The notes under the pieces were generated by a model. That model saw nothing but the letters and a program-made list of their open reading frames with translations, was not told the DNA's origin and searched no databases. Shown here piece after piece: positions 1 through 5,069 of a stretch of DNA of 5,069 nt; the stretch's first letter is position 1, and each line of letters opens with the position of its first letter. Position numbers and translations under genes: made by a program. Source of the DNA: Oceanospirillaceae bacterium UBA2001 (GTDB lineage: Bacteria; Pseudomonadota; Gammaproteobacteria; Pseudomonadales; Balneatricaceae); assembly GCA_002335115.1 (NCBI GenBank), contig DDCR01000178.1:1-5069 (forward strand), given 5' to 3'.

Positions 1-476
1 GCCTCAATCCATCCAGACTGCATCAAATTCCATTTAAAATCTCGCTTGAGGTAGGCATGGTTAAACGACTCAAGCTGAGCAGACATGTGCCCCATATAAC
101 TACCTAACTGATGAATTAACACACCAGATTTGGGTTGAAAATGAGCGTAGTTGAGACCTTCAAATTTACTTACCAGCCAAACAATACGCGGCTTACCTTG
201 AGGATCATGATAGACAGTAAAGTTCTGTCCCTCTAACGTGATGATTACTTGAGGCACTGGAACTTGGGTCGGCAGAGACTGCTGATGCAAGTGTTCTAAA
301 CTTAAGCATTGCATGTCTACCAGAGCTTGCTCACAACCTGGTCGCATCACCTTGAGCACAAACTGTTCTGTAGGGGTAGCGACCGAAAAATTTAGGTCAT
401 ATTCGCCGTCAAGTTGCATCAGGGAACCTTCAAGCCCCCAAATATGAGCAATGGCCCGACTCCAGTGTTGTAACAT
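1..476 (-). CDS. APH/choline-kinase-type phosphotransferase, N-terminal fragment (runs off left edge)
   Basis: The minus strand is open from an ATG at 474-476 to the window edge, giving 158 codons with no stop; an in-frame TAA lies upstream, so the start is well bounded, although the ribosome site is weak (AGAG). The fragment resembles the N-lobe of the aminoglycoside phosphotransferase superfamily: GEYDLNF (residues 24-30) at the nucleotide-binding strands, FVLKVMRPG (39-47) with Lys42 as the likely ATP-contacting lysine, a Leu/His-rich helix (58-67), the hinge strand IVWLVSKFEG (98-107), then a helix leading to a KRDFKWNL segment (144-151) like the R-x-x-x-W-D-L stretch of the hydroxylysine-kinase (AGPHD1) branch. 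The catalytic HxD loop would lie beyond the edge. In many proteobacteria this branch is fused to a class III aminotransferase in a protein of about 1000 residues; whether that holds here cannot be seen. The substrate is unknown; an amino alcohol or modified amino acid is an inference from the branch. Confidence 0.82.
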   Translation of the reverse strand, partial: MLQHWSRAIAHIWGLEGSLMQLDGEYDLNFSVATPTEQFVLKVMRPGCEQALVDMQCLSLEHLHQQSLPTQVPVPQVIITLEGQNFTVYHDPQGKPRIVWLVSKFEGLNYAHFQPKSGVLIHQLGSYMGHMSAQLESFNHAYLKRDFKWNLMQSGWIE

Positions 477-508
477 AAATAATCTCTGTAGAGGCTTAGC
501 AATGAGCC

Positions 509-538
509 ATTATCCTATCTTACAAAGCCCAGTCTGAA
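509..538 (-). promoter_or_regulatory. possible sigma70 promoter for the phosphotransferase gene
   Basis: On the minus strand TTCAGA (533-538) and GATAAT (509-514) are separated by 18 bases, about 33 bases before the ATG at 476. Each box is only a partial match to TTGACA/TATAAT. It is the best pair seen in this spacer, but AT-rich DNA gives such matches by chance. Confidence 0.3.
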
Positions 539-706
539 CAGTCTCAAAGTCTCACAGCATTGAGAAAAACCAAACGCAAATATCTGTGTTTCCTGATACA
601 CCAATACCCAGTATCAAAAATTATTTACCCCAAGATTTATTGAATAAACTCATAAACTGGCTCTACAAAAATAGGCAAATTAAAATAAGCGCTCAGTGAT
701 CGTCAC

Positions 707-745
707 AAAAAAAGCCGGTTAAACCCTAAAGCTTGTAACCGGCTT
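707..745 (-). terminator. Rho-independent terminator of the exported-protein gene
   Basis: AAGCCGGTTA (712-721) and TAACCGGCTT (736-745) form a perfect 10-bp inverted repeat around a 14-base loop. Read on the minus strand, the stem runs into seven T residues (complement of the A run at 707-713, two of which also pair in the stem). The plus-strand flank has only a broken T tract, so it points one way. It lies about 81 bases past the stop codon at 827 and is the first strong stem there, so it most likely ends that transcript and insulates the phosphotransferase gene from it. Confidence 0.88.
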
Positions 746-808
746 ATTCATATAAATTGTTATTGGAGCAGCACTAGGCACTATAGCTAACCTCCAAATT
801 AAACTAGC

Positions 809-820
809 GATAGATCTATC
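809..820. repeat. 12-bp perfect palindrome GATAGATCTATC
   Basis: GATAGATCTATC equals its own reverse complement. It sits in the 3' untranslated part just past the stop of the exported-protein gene; a second, gapped repeat (GGATC-AC-GATCC, 824-835) overlaps that stop. It could be a protein-binding site or chance; no known operator is recognised. Confidence 0.35.
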
Positions 821-826
821 ATGGGA

Positions 827-1321
827 TCACGATCCTAAAAACTGACCACTGGGATAAACGGTAAATGTGGCCACACATAAATCATTAGCACTTTGACCAC
901 CCACATTAAGTTCGAACCAAATTGATGCATCTGCCTTGTCTCGTTTAACAGCACCTTTTAAATGGAGTGTAAGCTTGTCATTTAATATTTGACGACCTTC
1001 AAAACTATTAGAGACTTTATCCAGAGTGCCCATTATATGGGTGGATTTGCCTGCGTAGGTGAACATGGCAGACACTTTACCCTCTTGGGGCCATTCCATG
1101 GTGCTAATTAGAACGGTTCCCTGCAAACACTTGAGGATCACACCTCGCCATTGATTCTGAGAAGTTTCTGCAACAATCGTCCCTGTGTAATGGGTGACTA
1201 GTGCATCAGGTAAAGTGGCATTGTAAGTGTTTTGTTCTGGGGGTGCGGAGGAAGCTGAACTATACGCCACACTGGGCATCACCAAGATAATAGTAAAAAA
1301 TGCGTAGACTAAAATTTTCAT
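827..1321 (-). CDS. small exported protein of unknown function
   Basis: This 164-residue protein is read from the ATG at 1319-1321 to TGA at 827-829. The frame is open further upstream (ATG at 1385-1387 and 1358-1360), but the internal start is preferred: it has GGAG seven bases upstream and yields a textbook Sec signal peptide, MKIL followed by a hydrophobic core (about residues 5-16) and a small-residue cleavage zone (SVA-YS near 17-21 or SSA-SS near 21-25). The longer versions would put a charged 9- or 22-residue extension before that core. The mature part looks beta-rich (alternating hydrophobic residues through 43-155), has no lipobox and carries two cysteines (65 and 149) that could form one disulfide, so a periplasmic or secreted location is likely. 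I recognise no family and no catalytic motif. It is probably a single-gene unit: long spacers on both sides and its own terminator. Confidence 0.75.
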   Translation of the reverse strand: MKILVYAFFTIILVMPSVAYSSASSAPPEQNTYNATLPDALVTHYTGTIVAETSQNQWRGVILKCLQGTVLISTMEWPQEGKVSAMFTYAGKSTHIMGTLDKVSNSFEGRQILNDKLTLHLKGAVKRDKADASIWFELNVGGQSANDLCVATFTVYPSGQFLGS

Positions 1322-1328
1322 GGCACTA

Positions 1329-1332
1329 CTCC
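1329..1332 (-). promoter_or_regulatory. ribosome binding site that favours the internal start at 1321
   Basis: On the minus strand GGAG ends seven bases before ATG at 1319-1321, a near-ideal distance. The ATG at 1358-1360 also has a purine-rich stretch (GGAAAGAG) upstream but at a longer spacing and without GGAG, and the signal peptide argument supports the shorter form. Confidence 0.6.
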
Positions 1333-1423
1333 AACCTCTTTTGAACAACCTAAGCACCATGGTTAAAAACTCTTTCCAGAAACACAAAGAATAGACATAA
1401 CATTAATAGTCACACATTCCCCG

Positions 1424-1429
1424 AGTATA
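1424..1429 (-). promoter_or_regulatory. possible -10 box for the exported-protein gene
   Basis: TATACT on the minus strand is a five-of-six match to TATAAT, about 100 bases before the preferred start at 1321. No convincing -35 box stands 16-18 bases further upstream, so the assignment is weak. Confidence 0.25.
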
Positions 1430-1725
1430 ATCAGTCATGGCCAACAATAGTAACCATTGGACCTTGTATAAGCTCTAAATAGGGAAGTTACTAAACACCT
1501 ATGCCTTGGGAAAGACGTTATATACTAAGCCAATAACGCTTGTTTGTATGTAATTAATAAACGCACACCAACAGGCGAAATAACTCAAAGCTAGTGACCA
1601 ATGACTTAAGACCACTCAAAACCATCGTCTAGCTAAGCAGAAACTTAATGGTTGCCATCCATGAGTTATATAATATTGAATTAGATTTGTGATTAATACA
1701 GTTTGGAAATGACTATACTTTGCTC

Positions 1726-3768
1726 TTAAACATCAGCATGAATATTTTTAAAGTACCTGAGCGACATCTTTTTTGCCTCTTCTATTTGAGGAGGGGTCAT
1801 TGCCTTAGCGATGTCTTTTTTATGTAGAATGCCTTTAACGACTCCATTAGAGGACGCTATGTCGTACCACATATATGCACGTTTGTAGTCTCTAAGCGCA
1901 GCATTTCCTTTGCTGTACATCACCCCCAGAGCATATTGAGCAAGAGCGTAATTTTGGTCTGCCGCTAAGGTATACCACTTCACTGCGGCTGTATCATTCT
2001 GCGGAACCCCTTCTCCAATCCTATAGATATTTCCCAAGTTAGATTGAGCGTTAGCATAGCCCTGCTCAGCAGCCAGTGTATACCACCTCGCAGCTTCCTT
2101 GTTATTGGTTGGACCTCCTTTGCCTTTCTCAAATATATCTCCCAGACAAAATTGAGCTTCCATATGCCCTTGCTCAGCAGCTAAAGTGTACCACTTAGCC
2201 GCTTCCTTATCGTTTATTGGAACGCCCTTACCTTTGTCGTACACATCCCCTAAGTAGAATTGGGCATTGGCGTGCCCTTGCTCAGCAGCACAAATGACGT
2301 ATTTAATTGCAGTGGCACTGTTTTGTATGCCTGCTACACCGTTTGTGTGCATTTGTCCCAAATTAGATTTAGCACTTTCGTGCTCCTGCTCCGCTGCTAA
2401 GAGATACCATTTAGCCGCCGTCTTGCCATTTTTTGGAACACATTCGCCTTTGTCGTACATGAACCCTAATGCATACTGAGCCAGAGCATACCCTTGATCA
2501 GCGGCCAAGGTAATCCACCTAGCCGCTACTGTGTCGTTCTTTGCAACGTGTGTTCCTTCTTGATAAATCAGTCCCAAATTATATTGCGCCTTGGCGCTCC
2601 CTTTTTCAGCGGCCAAAATATATTCAGAAGGAGCTTCCTGCTTGTTTTGCGCGACATCACCAAGCTTAGCAAACTCTTGCAAAGCAACTTTAGCTCTTGA
2701 GTGTCCACCTTCAGCAGCATCTTGAAACCACTTGAATGCCATCTGATCATTTTTTGGCACTCCTTTCCCATGTTGGTAGATCACACCCAAATTATATTGA
2801 GCACTGGCATGCCCATGGTCAGCTGCTGCGGTGTACCACAGGAGTGCCTTTTGATAGCTCTGTATCACCCCATCGCCACGTTTGTACATGACGGCGAGAT
2901 TATATTGAGCCAAGGTATAACCCTGATCTGCCGCTAAATTGAACCACAGAGCAGCTTGCTGATCGTTCTTTACCACTCCCTCACCACTAAAACACATATT
3001 TCCAACGTTATATTGGGCTCTGGCATGCCCCTGCTCAGCAGCGAGAGCAAACCATTCAAATGCTATGAAATGATTCTGTGGAACACCATCTCCACGTTTG
3101 TGCATAAAACCAAGATTGAACTCAGCACTCATATGGCCCTGTTCAGCCGCTTTAGTAAACCATTGAACAGCAGCTTCATCACTTTGAGTCACACCCTGAC
3201 CATTTCGATATAAAATCGCTAGGTTAAACTGAGCGTCAGCGTGCCCCTCCTCAGCCCCTTTTAAATGCTCCAGAGCAGTTTCTGAGTCACTTTTTGGCAG
3301 ACTACTATTTAAGGCGTTAATCCTTACTAGATTAGCCTTGGCCCGGTCATGTCCTTGCTCAGAAGCGAGTGTATACCACTTAATTGATAACTCCTTACTC
3401 TTTGAAACACCCACACCATGGGCGCACATAAAACCCAGATTAAATTGAGCGCCATCGTGGCCCTGTCCAGCCGCTTTGATAAACCATTTAGCTGCTATCT
3501 GATCATTCTTTGTAACACCTGCCCCTCGCTGATACATGAATCCCAGATTATATTGCGCCAAGGCGTCACCTTGTTCAGCAGATTTAGTGTACCACTTGAG
3601 CGCTGTCTCATCGTTCTTTGCAACGCCAGCACCTTGCGTGTAAATAATACCCAGATGATATTGGGCTCTCGCATCACCGCGCTCAGCCAAGGGAGTTAAG
3701 TCTTTTATCGCAACTGCGTGGTCACCCGACTGAAATGCTTTCAGTCCATGGTCAAATTGTGAGTGCAT
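1726..3768 (-). CDS. Sel1-like repeat protein with 17 tandem repeats
   Basis: This 680-residue protein starts at ATG 3766-3768 with AGAAGG six bases upstream; an in-frame TAG just upstream rules out a longer form. Residues 33-643 form 17 consecutive Sel1-like units, 36 residues each except a 35-residue tenth unit, with the pattern A-x-AQ-x-x-LG-x-x-Y-x-x-G-x-GV-x-x-ND-x-x-AA-x-WY-x-x-AA-x-QG. Residues 1-32 form the usual N-cap helix pair (FDHGLKAFQSGDHAVAIKDL), and 644-680 the usual C-terminal helices (MTPPQIEEAKKMS near 657-669). Units 4 (141-176) and 10 (357-391) are degenerate and split the array into blocks; unit 13 is also divergent. Sel1 repeats are TPR-like helix pairs forming superhelical scaffolds for protein-protein contacts, and no enzymatic domain is present. 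Unlike many relatives there is no signal peptide, and the five cysteines are scattered rather than paired, so a cytoplasmic location is inferred. Its partner is unknown; it may be the shielded adaptor for a neighbour outside the window. Confidence 0.95.
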   Translation of the reverse strand: MHSQFDHGLKAFQSGDHAVAIKDLTPLAERGDARAQYHLGIIYTQGAGVAKNDETALKWYTKSAEQGDALAQYNLGFMYQRGAGVTKNDQIAAKWFIKAAGQGHDGAQFNLGFMCAHGVGVSKSKELSIKWYTLASEQGHDRAKANLVRINALNSSLPKSDSETALEHLKGAEEGHADAQFNLAILYRNGQGVTQSDEAAVQWFTKAAEQGHMSAEFNLGFMHKRGDGVPQNHFIAFEWFALAAEQGHARAQYNVGNMCFSGEGVVKNDQQAALWFNLAADQGYTLAQYNLAVMYKRGDGVIQSYQKALLWYTAAADHGHASAQYNLGVIYQHGKGVPKNDQMAFKWFQDAAEGGHSRAKVALQEFAKLGDVAQNKQEAPSEYILAAEKGSAKAQYNLGLIYQEGTHVAKNDTVAARWITLAADQGYALAQYALGFMYDKGECVPKNGKTAAKWYLLAAEQEHESAKSNLGQMHTNGVAGIQNSATAIKYVICAAEQGHANAQFYLGDVYDKGKGVPINDKEAAKWYTLAAEQGHMEAQFCLGDIFEKGKGGPTNNKEAARWYTLAAEQGYANAQSNLGNIYRIGEGVPQNDTAAVKWYTLAADQNYALAQYALGVMYSKGNAALRDYKRAYMWYDIASSNGVVKGILHKKDIAKAMTPPQIEEAKKMSLRYFKNIHADV
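1840..3672 (-). repeat. array of 17 Sel1-like repeat units (coding, about 108 bp period)
   Basis: The units in protein residues are 33-68, 69-104, 105-140, 141-176 (degenerate), 177-212, 213-248, 249-284, 285-320, 321-356, 357-391 (degenerate, one residue short), 392-427, 428-463, 464-499, 500-535, 536-571, 572-607 and 608-643. The repeats are conserved as protein but clearly diverged as DNA, so the array is old rather than a recent slippage product. The closest neighbours are units 14 and 15, with 25 of 36 residues identical by direct count. Confidence 0.9.
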
Positions 3769-3774
3769 ATAATA

Positions 3775-3780
3775 CCTTCT
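3775..3780 (-). promoter_or_regulatory. Shine-Dalgarno site of the 17-repeat Sel1 gene
   Basis: AGAAGG on the minus strand ends six bases before the ATG at 3766-3768. With the in-frame TAG just upstream it fixes the start and so the absence of a signal peptide. Confidence 0.75.
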
Positions 3781-3794
3781 ATTAGAGATACGCT

Positions 3795-3823
3795 AATATA
3801 TTAAAAGCTGGCCCTATAGACAA
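3795..3823 (-). promoter_or_regulatory. sigma70-type promoter of the 17-repeat Sel1 gene
   Basis: On the minus strand TTGTCT (3818-3823) and TATATT (3795-3800) are exactly 17 bases apart, four of six and five of six matches to the consensus boxes. The implied transcript start is about 20 bases before the ATG, leaving just enough leader for the AGAAGG ribosome site. Housekeeping expression is the simplest reading. Confidence 0.6.
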
Positions 3824-3925
3824 GTATTAAAATGTTGAATAAAGTATCGTGTTAGTCTATTTCTGTGAATCAACTTAACTCGTTAGGGTTAAAATCGATA
3901 AAAAACGGCACATAACAATAAAAAG

Positions 3926-3937
3926 TTTAAATTTAAA
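3926..3937. repeat. 12-bp AT-only palindrome in the divergent spacer
   Basis: TTTAAATTTAAA is a perfect self-complementary 12-mer between the divergent Sel1 and membrane-protein genes. AT-only palindromes arise easily by chance in such DNA, so a binding-site role is only a possibility. Confidence 0.25.
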
Positions 3938-3944
3938 AGATCAA

Positions 3945-3971
3945 CGCCACAAATTAGGAATACCTGTGGCG
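3945..3971. repeat. inverted repeat CGCCACA / TGTGGCG upstream of the membrane-protein gene
   Basis: CGCCACA (3945-3951) and TGTGGCG (3965-3971) are perfect inverted arms around a 13-base spacer; beyond one mismatch two more pairs extend the stem. It is the only GC-rich element in a very AT-rich spacer and lies about 50 bases before the GTG start at 4023. No T run follows on the plus strand, so it is not a good terminator there. It may be an operator for a dimeric regulator or a leader hairpin; which one cannot be told from the sequence. Confidence 0.5.
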
Positions 3972-4009
3972 GTGGAATAAAGACAACAAATTGAAGCCAA
4001 AATGTGAAG

Positions 4010-4015
4010 AAGGAG
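4010..4015 (+). promoter_or_regulatory. strong Shine-Dalgarno supporting a GTG start
   Basis: AAGGAG lies seven bases before GTG at 4023-4025. The first in-frame ATG is at codon 20, inside the first membrane segment, so the GTG start is clearly the better choice. Confidence 0.8.
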
Positions 4016-4022
4016 TAACCTC

Positions 4023-4412
4023 GTGAATAACAGGGTCGCTGCAAAAATAATAATAGTAATACTAACTCTTTGGTGTGTCATGGTTGTTATTGGGTATTTC
4101 TACAATGTCACTGTCACCTTTCCATTCTCTATTTCAGATGGCCATAGTGTTCCAGAACATCGGTTACATGCGATCCGCTTGTCGCTTATAACGGCCTTCA
4201 TTTATTTTAGTATCCGATATTTTTTTGTTGGTTCAGTGAAATTGTACCCTGTTCAAGTCCTGGCAATCATATTGTTTCATTTATCTGTGGTGGGTTCACT
4301 AGTGTTTTATGTTGAAGGAGCCAATAAAAGTGAATATTTACAAATGCTTTTTTGGCTACCCGCCTCTCTTATTTTGTATTTTGCAGGAAAATCAGAGTTC
4401 AAATACTTTTGA
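4023..4412 (+). CDS. small four-helix membrane protein of unknown function
   Basis: This 129-residue protein begins at GTG with AAGGAG seven bases upstream and ends with TGA at 4410-4412. Hydrophobic stretches suggest four membrane segments at about residues 8-27, 51-69, 76-97 and 104-121, joined by a polar loop (28-50, with HSVPEHRLH) and short turns, with a lysine-bearing tail (GKSEFKYF). Positive charges at the N-terminus, before segment 2, around 65-73 and at the tail do not give a clean inside/outside rule, but an even number of passes with both ends in the cytoplasm fits. No signal peptidase site, catalytic motif or family signature is recognised. It is the only plus-strand gene here, set between two Sel1 genes, divergent from one and convergent with the other. 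An inner-membrane location is the only firm inference; no transport or signalling role can be claimed. Confidence 0.78.
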   Translation: MNNRVAAKIIIVILTLWCVMVVIGYFYNVTVTFPFSISDGHSVPEHRLHAIRLSLITAFIYFSIRYFFVGSVKLYPVQVLAIILFHLSVVGSLVFYVEGANKSEYLQMLFWLPASLILYFAGKSEFKYF

Positions 4413-4444
4413 AACGTCTCTCGCTAAATAGTTCTGGAAAACTC

Positions 4445-4474
4445 AAAAAAGGTTTAATTTGATTCCCCTTTTTT
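4445..4474. terminator. possible bidirectional terminator between convergent genes
   Basis: AAAAAAGG (4445-4452) can pair with CCTTTTTT (4467-4474) around a 14-base loop, and a T run follows or ends the stem in either reading direction. It lies between the ends of the membrane-protein gene (4412) and the second Sel1 gene (4544), where a shared terminator is expected. The stem has only two G-C pairs, so it is weak. Confidence 0.45.
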
Positions 4475-4543
4475 TAAGGCTTTTTGGTTCTTCCACGCCA
4501 CTCCTCACCAGCATTGCATGGAAAAAAGTCGAATTGCCATTGG

Positions 4544-5069
4544 CTAGCAAGTTTGATAGTTGCTCGCTAAACAAACCCGCGACATTTCTTGCGCTTCAGA
4601 GAGGGAGGCGCTTTCACTATGCCACCCATCTTTGGGATGATATGAACGCAGTCTTTTAGCTATTTGTCCTTTAATATTATTAGCCAATTGGGTACCGTTA
4701 TGTAAGGCTAAGGTGCACCACATATAAGCCCGCTTATAATCTTTGCTAACACCTCTGCCATTATAGTAATTGACTGCTAACATATATTGAGCATTACCAA
4801 ACCCTTGTTTGGCTGCTAAGTTGAACCATTTCACAGCTGTTTGAGAGTTACGTGTGACAACCTCACCATTGCTATAAGCACTACCTACTTTGAATTGAGC
4901 ATAAGAATCTCCCTGCGCAGCAGCTTTGGCATACCACTTAAAAGAGGTTTTATTGTTTTTTACCACGCCCATGCCATTTTTATATGCATACCCTAGCATG
5001 ACTTGAGATCTACTATGCCCCTCCTCACCTAAAGGCCCCCATACCGCCATAGCAGTTTTATAATCACCT
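4544..5069 (-). CDS. second Sel1-like repeat protein, C-terminal part (runs off right edge)
   Basis: The frame ends at TAG 4544-4546 and stays open to the right edge. The ATG at 5048-5050 is probably not the start: the six codons before it read GDYKTA, continuing into MAVWGPLGEEGH, which is the usual N-cap of Sel1 proteins, so the true start lies beyond the window, often with a signal peptide in such proteins. Counting that Met as 1, three repeats are seen at 13-48, 49-84 and 85-120; the third carries the C-terminal cap KDYKRAYMW shared with the 17-repeat neighbour. The tail (121-168) has the usual helices (IKGQIAKRL, SLSEAQEMS) and ends in CLASNYQTC, but between them has an extra polar stretch (about 136-148) absent from the neighbour. 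The protein is thus a short three-repeat scaffold, paralogous to the large one and encoded on the same strand but about 0.8 kb away with the membrane-protein gene between. Its partner is unknown. Confidence 0.9.
   Translation of the reverse strand, partial: GDYKTAMAVWGPLGEEGHSRSQVMLGYAYKNGMGVVKNNKTSFKWYAKAAAQGDSYAQFKVGSAYSNGEVVTRNSQTAVKWFNLAAKQGFGNAQYMLAVNYYNGRGVSKDYKRAYMWCTLALHNGTQLANNIKGQIAKRLRSYHPKDGWHSESASLSEAQEMSRVCLASNYQTC
4691..5014 (-). repeat. three Sel1-like repeat units of the second Sel1 protein
   Basis: Three consecutive 36-residue units occupy this stretch. Unit 1 carries GMGV and KWY, unit 2 has the glycine-loop variant GEVV with KWF, and unit 3 has GRGV with the terminal RAYMW cap. 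All keep the A-Q or S-Q pair near the start and the small residues at the helix crossings. Confidence 0.88.

Larger units (their letters stand above)
477..826. other. intergenic region between the phosphotransferase and the exported-protein gene
   Basis: This 350-base stretch has no credible coding frame on either strand; the longest ATG-led frame noticed is an 11-codon one on the plus strand at 502. It contains the possible phosphotransferase promoter (509-538), the intrinsic terminator (707-745) and a short perfect palindrome at 809-820. The part between about 540 and 700 shows nothing recognisable. Confidence 0.6.
1322..1725. other. intergenic region downstream of the 17-repeat Sel1 gene
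   Basis: About 400 bases (or 338 if the longest start of the exported protein is used) lie between two minus-strand genes. I see no small gene, tRNA or strong hairpin here. No intrinsic terminator follows the Sel1 stop at 1726: the next 100 or so bases on the minus strand are AT-rich without a GC stem plus T run. The region must also hold the promoter of the exported-protein gene. Confidence 0.5.

Noticed and set aside
1322..1387. Upstream extension of the exported protein to the ATG at 1387
   Set aside because: It would bury the signal peptide behind 22 residues, some charged; the internal ATG has GGAG at an ideal distance.
1648..1665. Small inverted repeat ATGG-TTG-CCAT as a terminator of the large Sel1 gene
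   Set aside because: The stem is only 4 bp with no T run after it on the minus strand.
1840..3672. CRISPR-like or non-coding repeat array, suggested by the regular period of about 108 bp
   Set aside because: The period is exactly 36 codons in one open frame, the DNA copies are diverged and the protein pattern is that of Sel1 repeats.
2267..3699. A run of plus-strand open frames of 67-93 codons opposite the large Sel1 gene, plus minus-strand frames at 2568-2771 and 3495-3677
   Set aside because: They are shadows of the repeat array. The antisense frames repeat themselves with the same 36-codon period because the coding strand does, have no ribosome sites of note, and make Cys/Leu-rich repeats typical of antisense translation.
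4459..4659. 66-codon plus-strand open frame
   Set aside because: It overlaps the well-supported end of the second Sel1 gene and the likely terminator, lacks a Shine-Dalgarno site and resembles no protein.
4544..5050. ATG at 5048-5050 as the real start of the second Sel1 protein
   Set aside because: The reading frame continues to the window edge and the preceding codons (GDYKTA) fit the Sel1 N-cap, so this Met is internal.

Overview
The window reads as ordinary chromosomal DNA from an AT-leaning Gram-negative bacterium, most plausibly a marine gammaproteobacterium of the Shewanella/Vibrio/Alteromonadales kind. This is inferred from the style of the Sel1-repeat proteins (the C-terminal 'DYKRAYMW' cap and a tail ending in Cys), the APH-type kinase fragment, the codon use and the clear Shine-Dalgarno sites. 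No taxonomic marker gene is present, so the assignment is tentative.

Layout from left to right. Positions 1-476 (minus strand) hold the N-terminal part of an APH/choline-kinase-type phosphotransferase that runs off the left edge. A 350-base gap follows, carrying a clear minus-strand intrinsic terminator at 707-745. Positions 827-1321 (minus) encode a small exported protein of unknown function, whose likely start lies inside a longer open frame. A roughly 400-base gap without a gene follows. Positions 1726-3768 (minus) encode the dominant feature, a 680-residue protein built almost entirely of 17 tandem Sel1-like (TPR-like) repeats, with no signal peptide. A 254-base divergent spacer (3769-4022) holds a good sigma70-type promoter for the Sel1 gene and a GC-rich inverted repeat. 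Positions 4023-4412 (plus) encode a small protein with four predicted membrane segments, starting at GTG. Positions 4544-5069 (minus) hold the C-terminal part of a second Sel1-repeat protein that runs off the right edge. A possible two-way terminator (4445-4474) lies between these two convergent genes.

The genes do not form an obvious operon or known pathway. The spacers are long, each gene appears to have its own signals, and the only shared theme is the pair of Sel1-repeat paralogs flanking the small membrane protein. Sel1 repeats are protein-protein interaction scaffolds, so partners cannot be read from this window. I see no CRISPR array, insertion sequence, tRNA, rRNA or recognisable defence or secretion system. 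The observations most worth a second look are the block structure of the 17-repeat protein, its cytoplasmic-type N-terminus, and the unknown exported and membrane proteins beside it.
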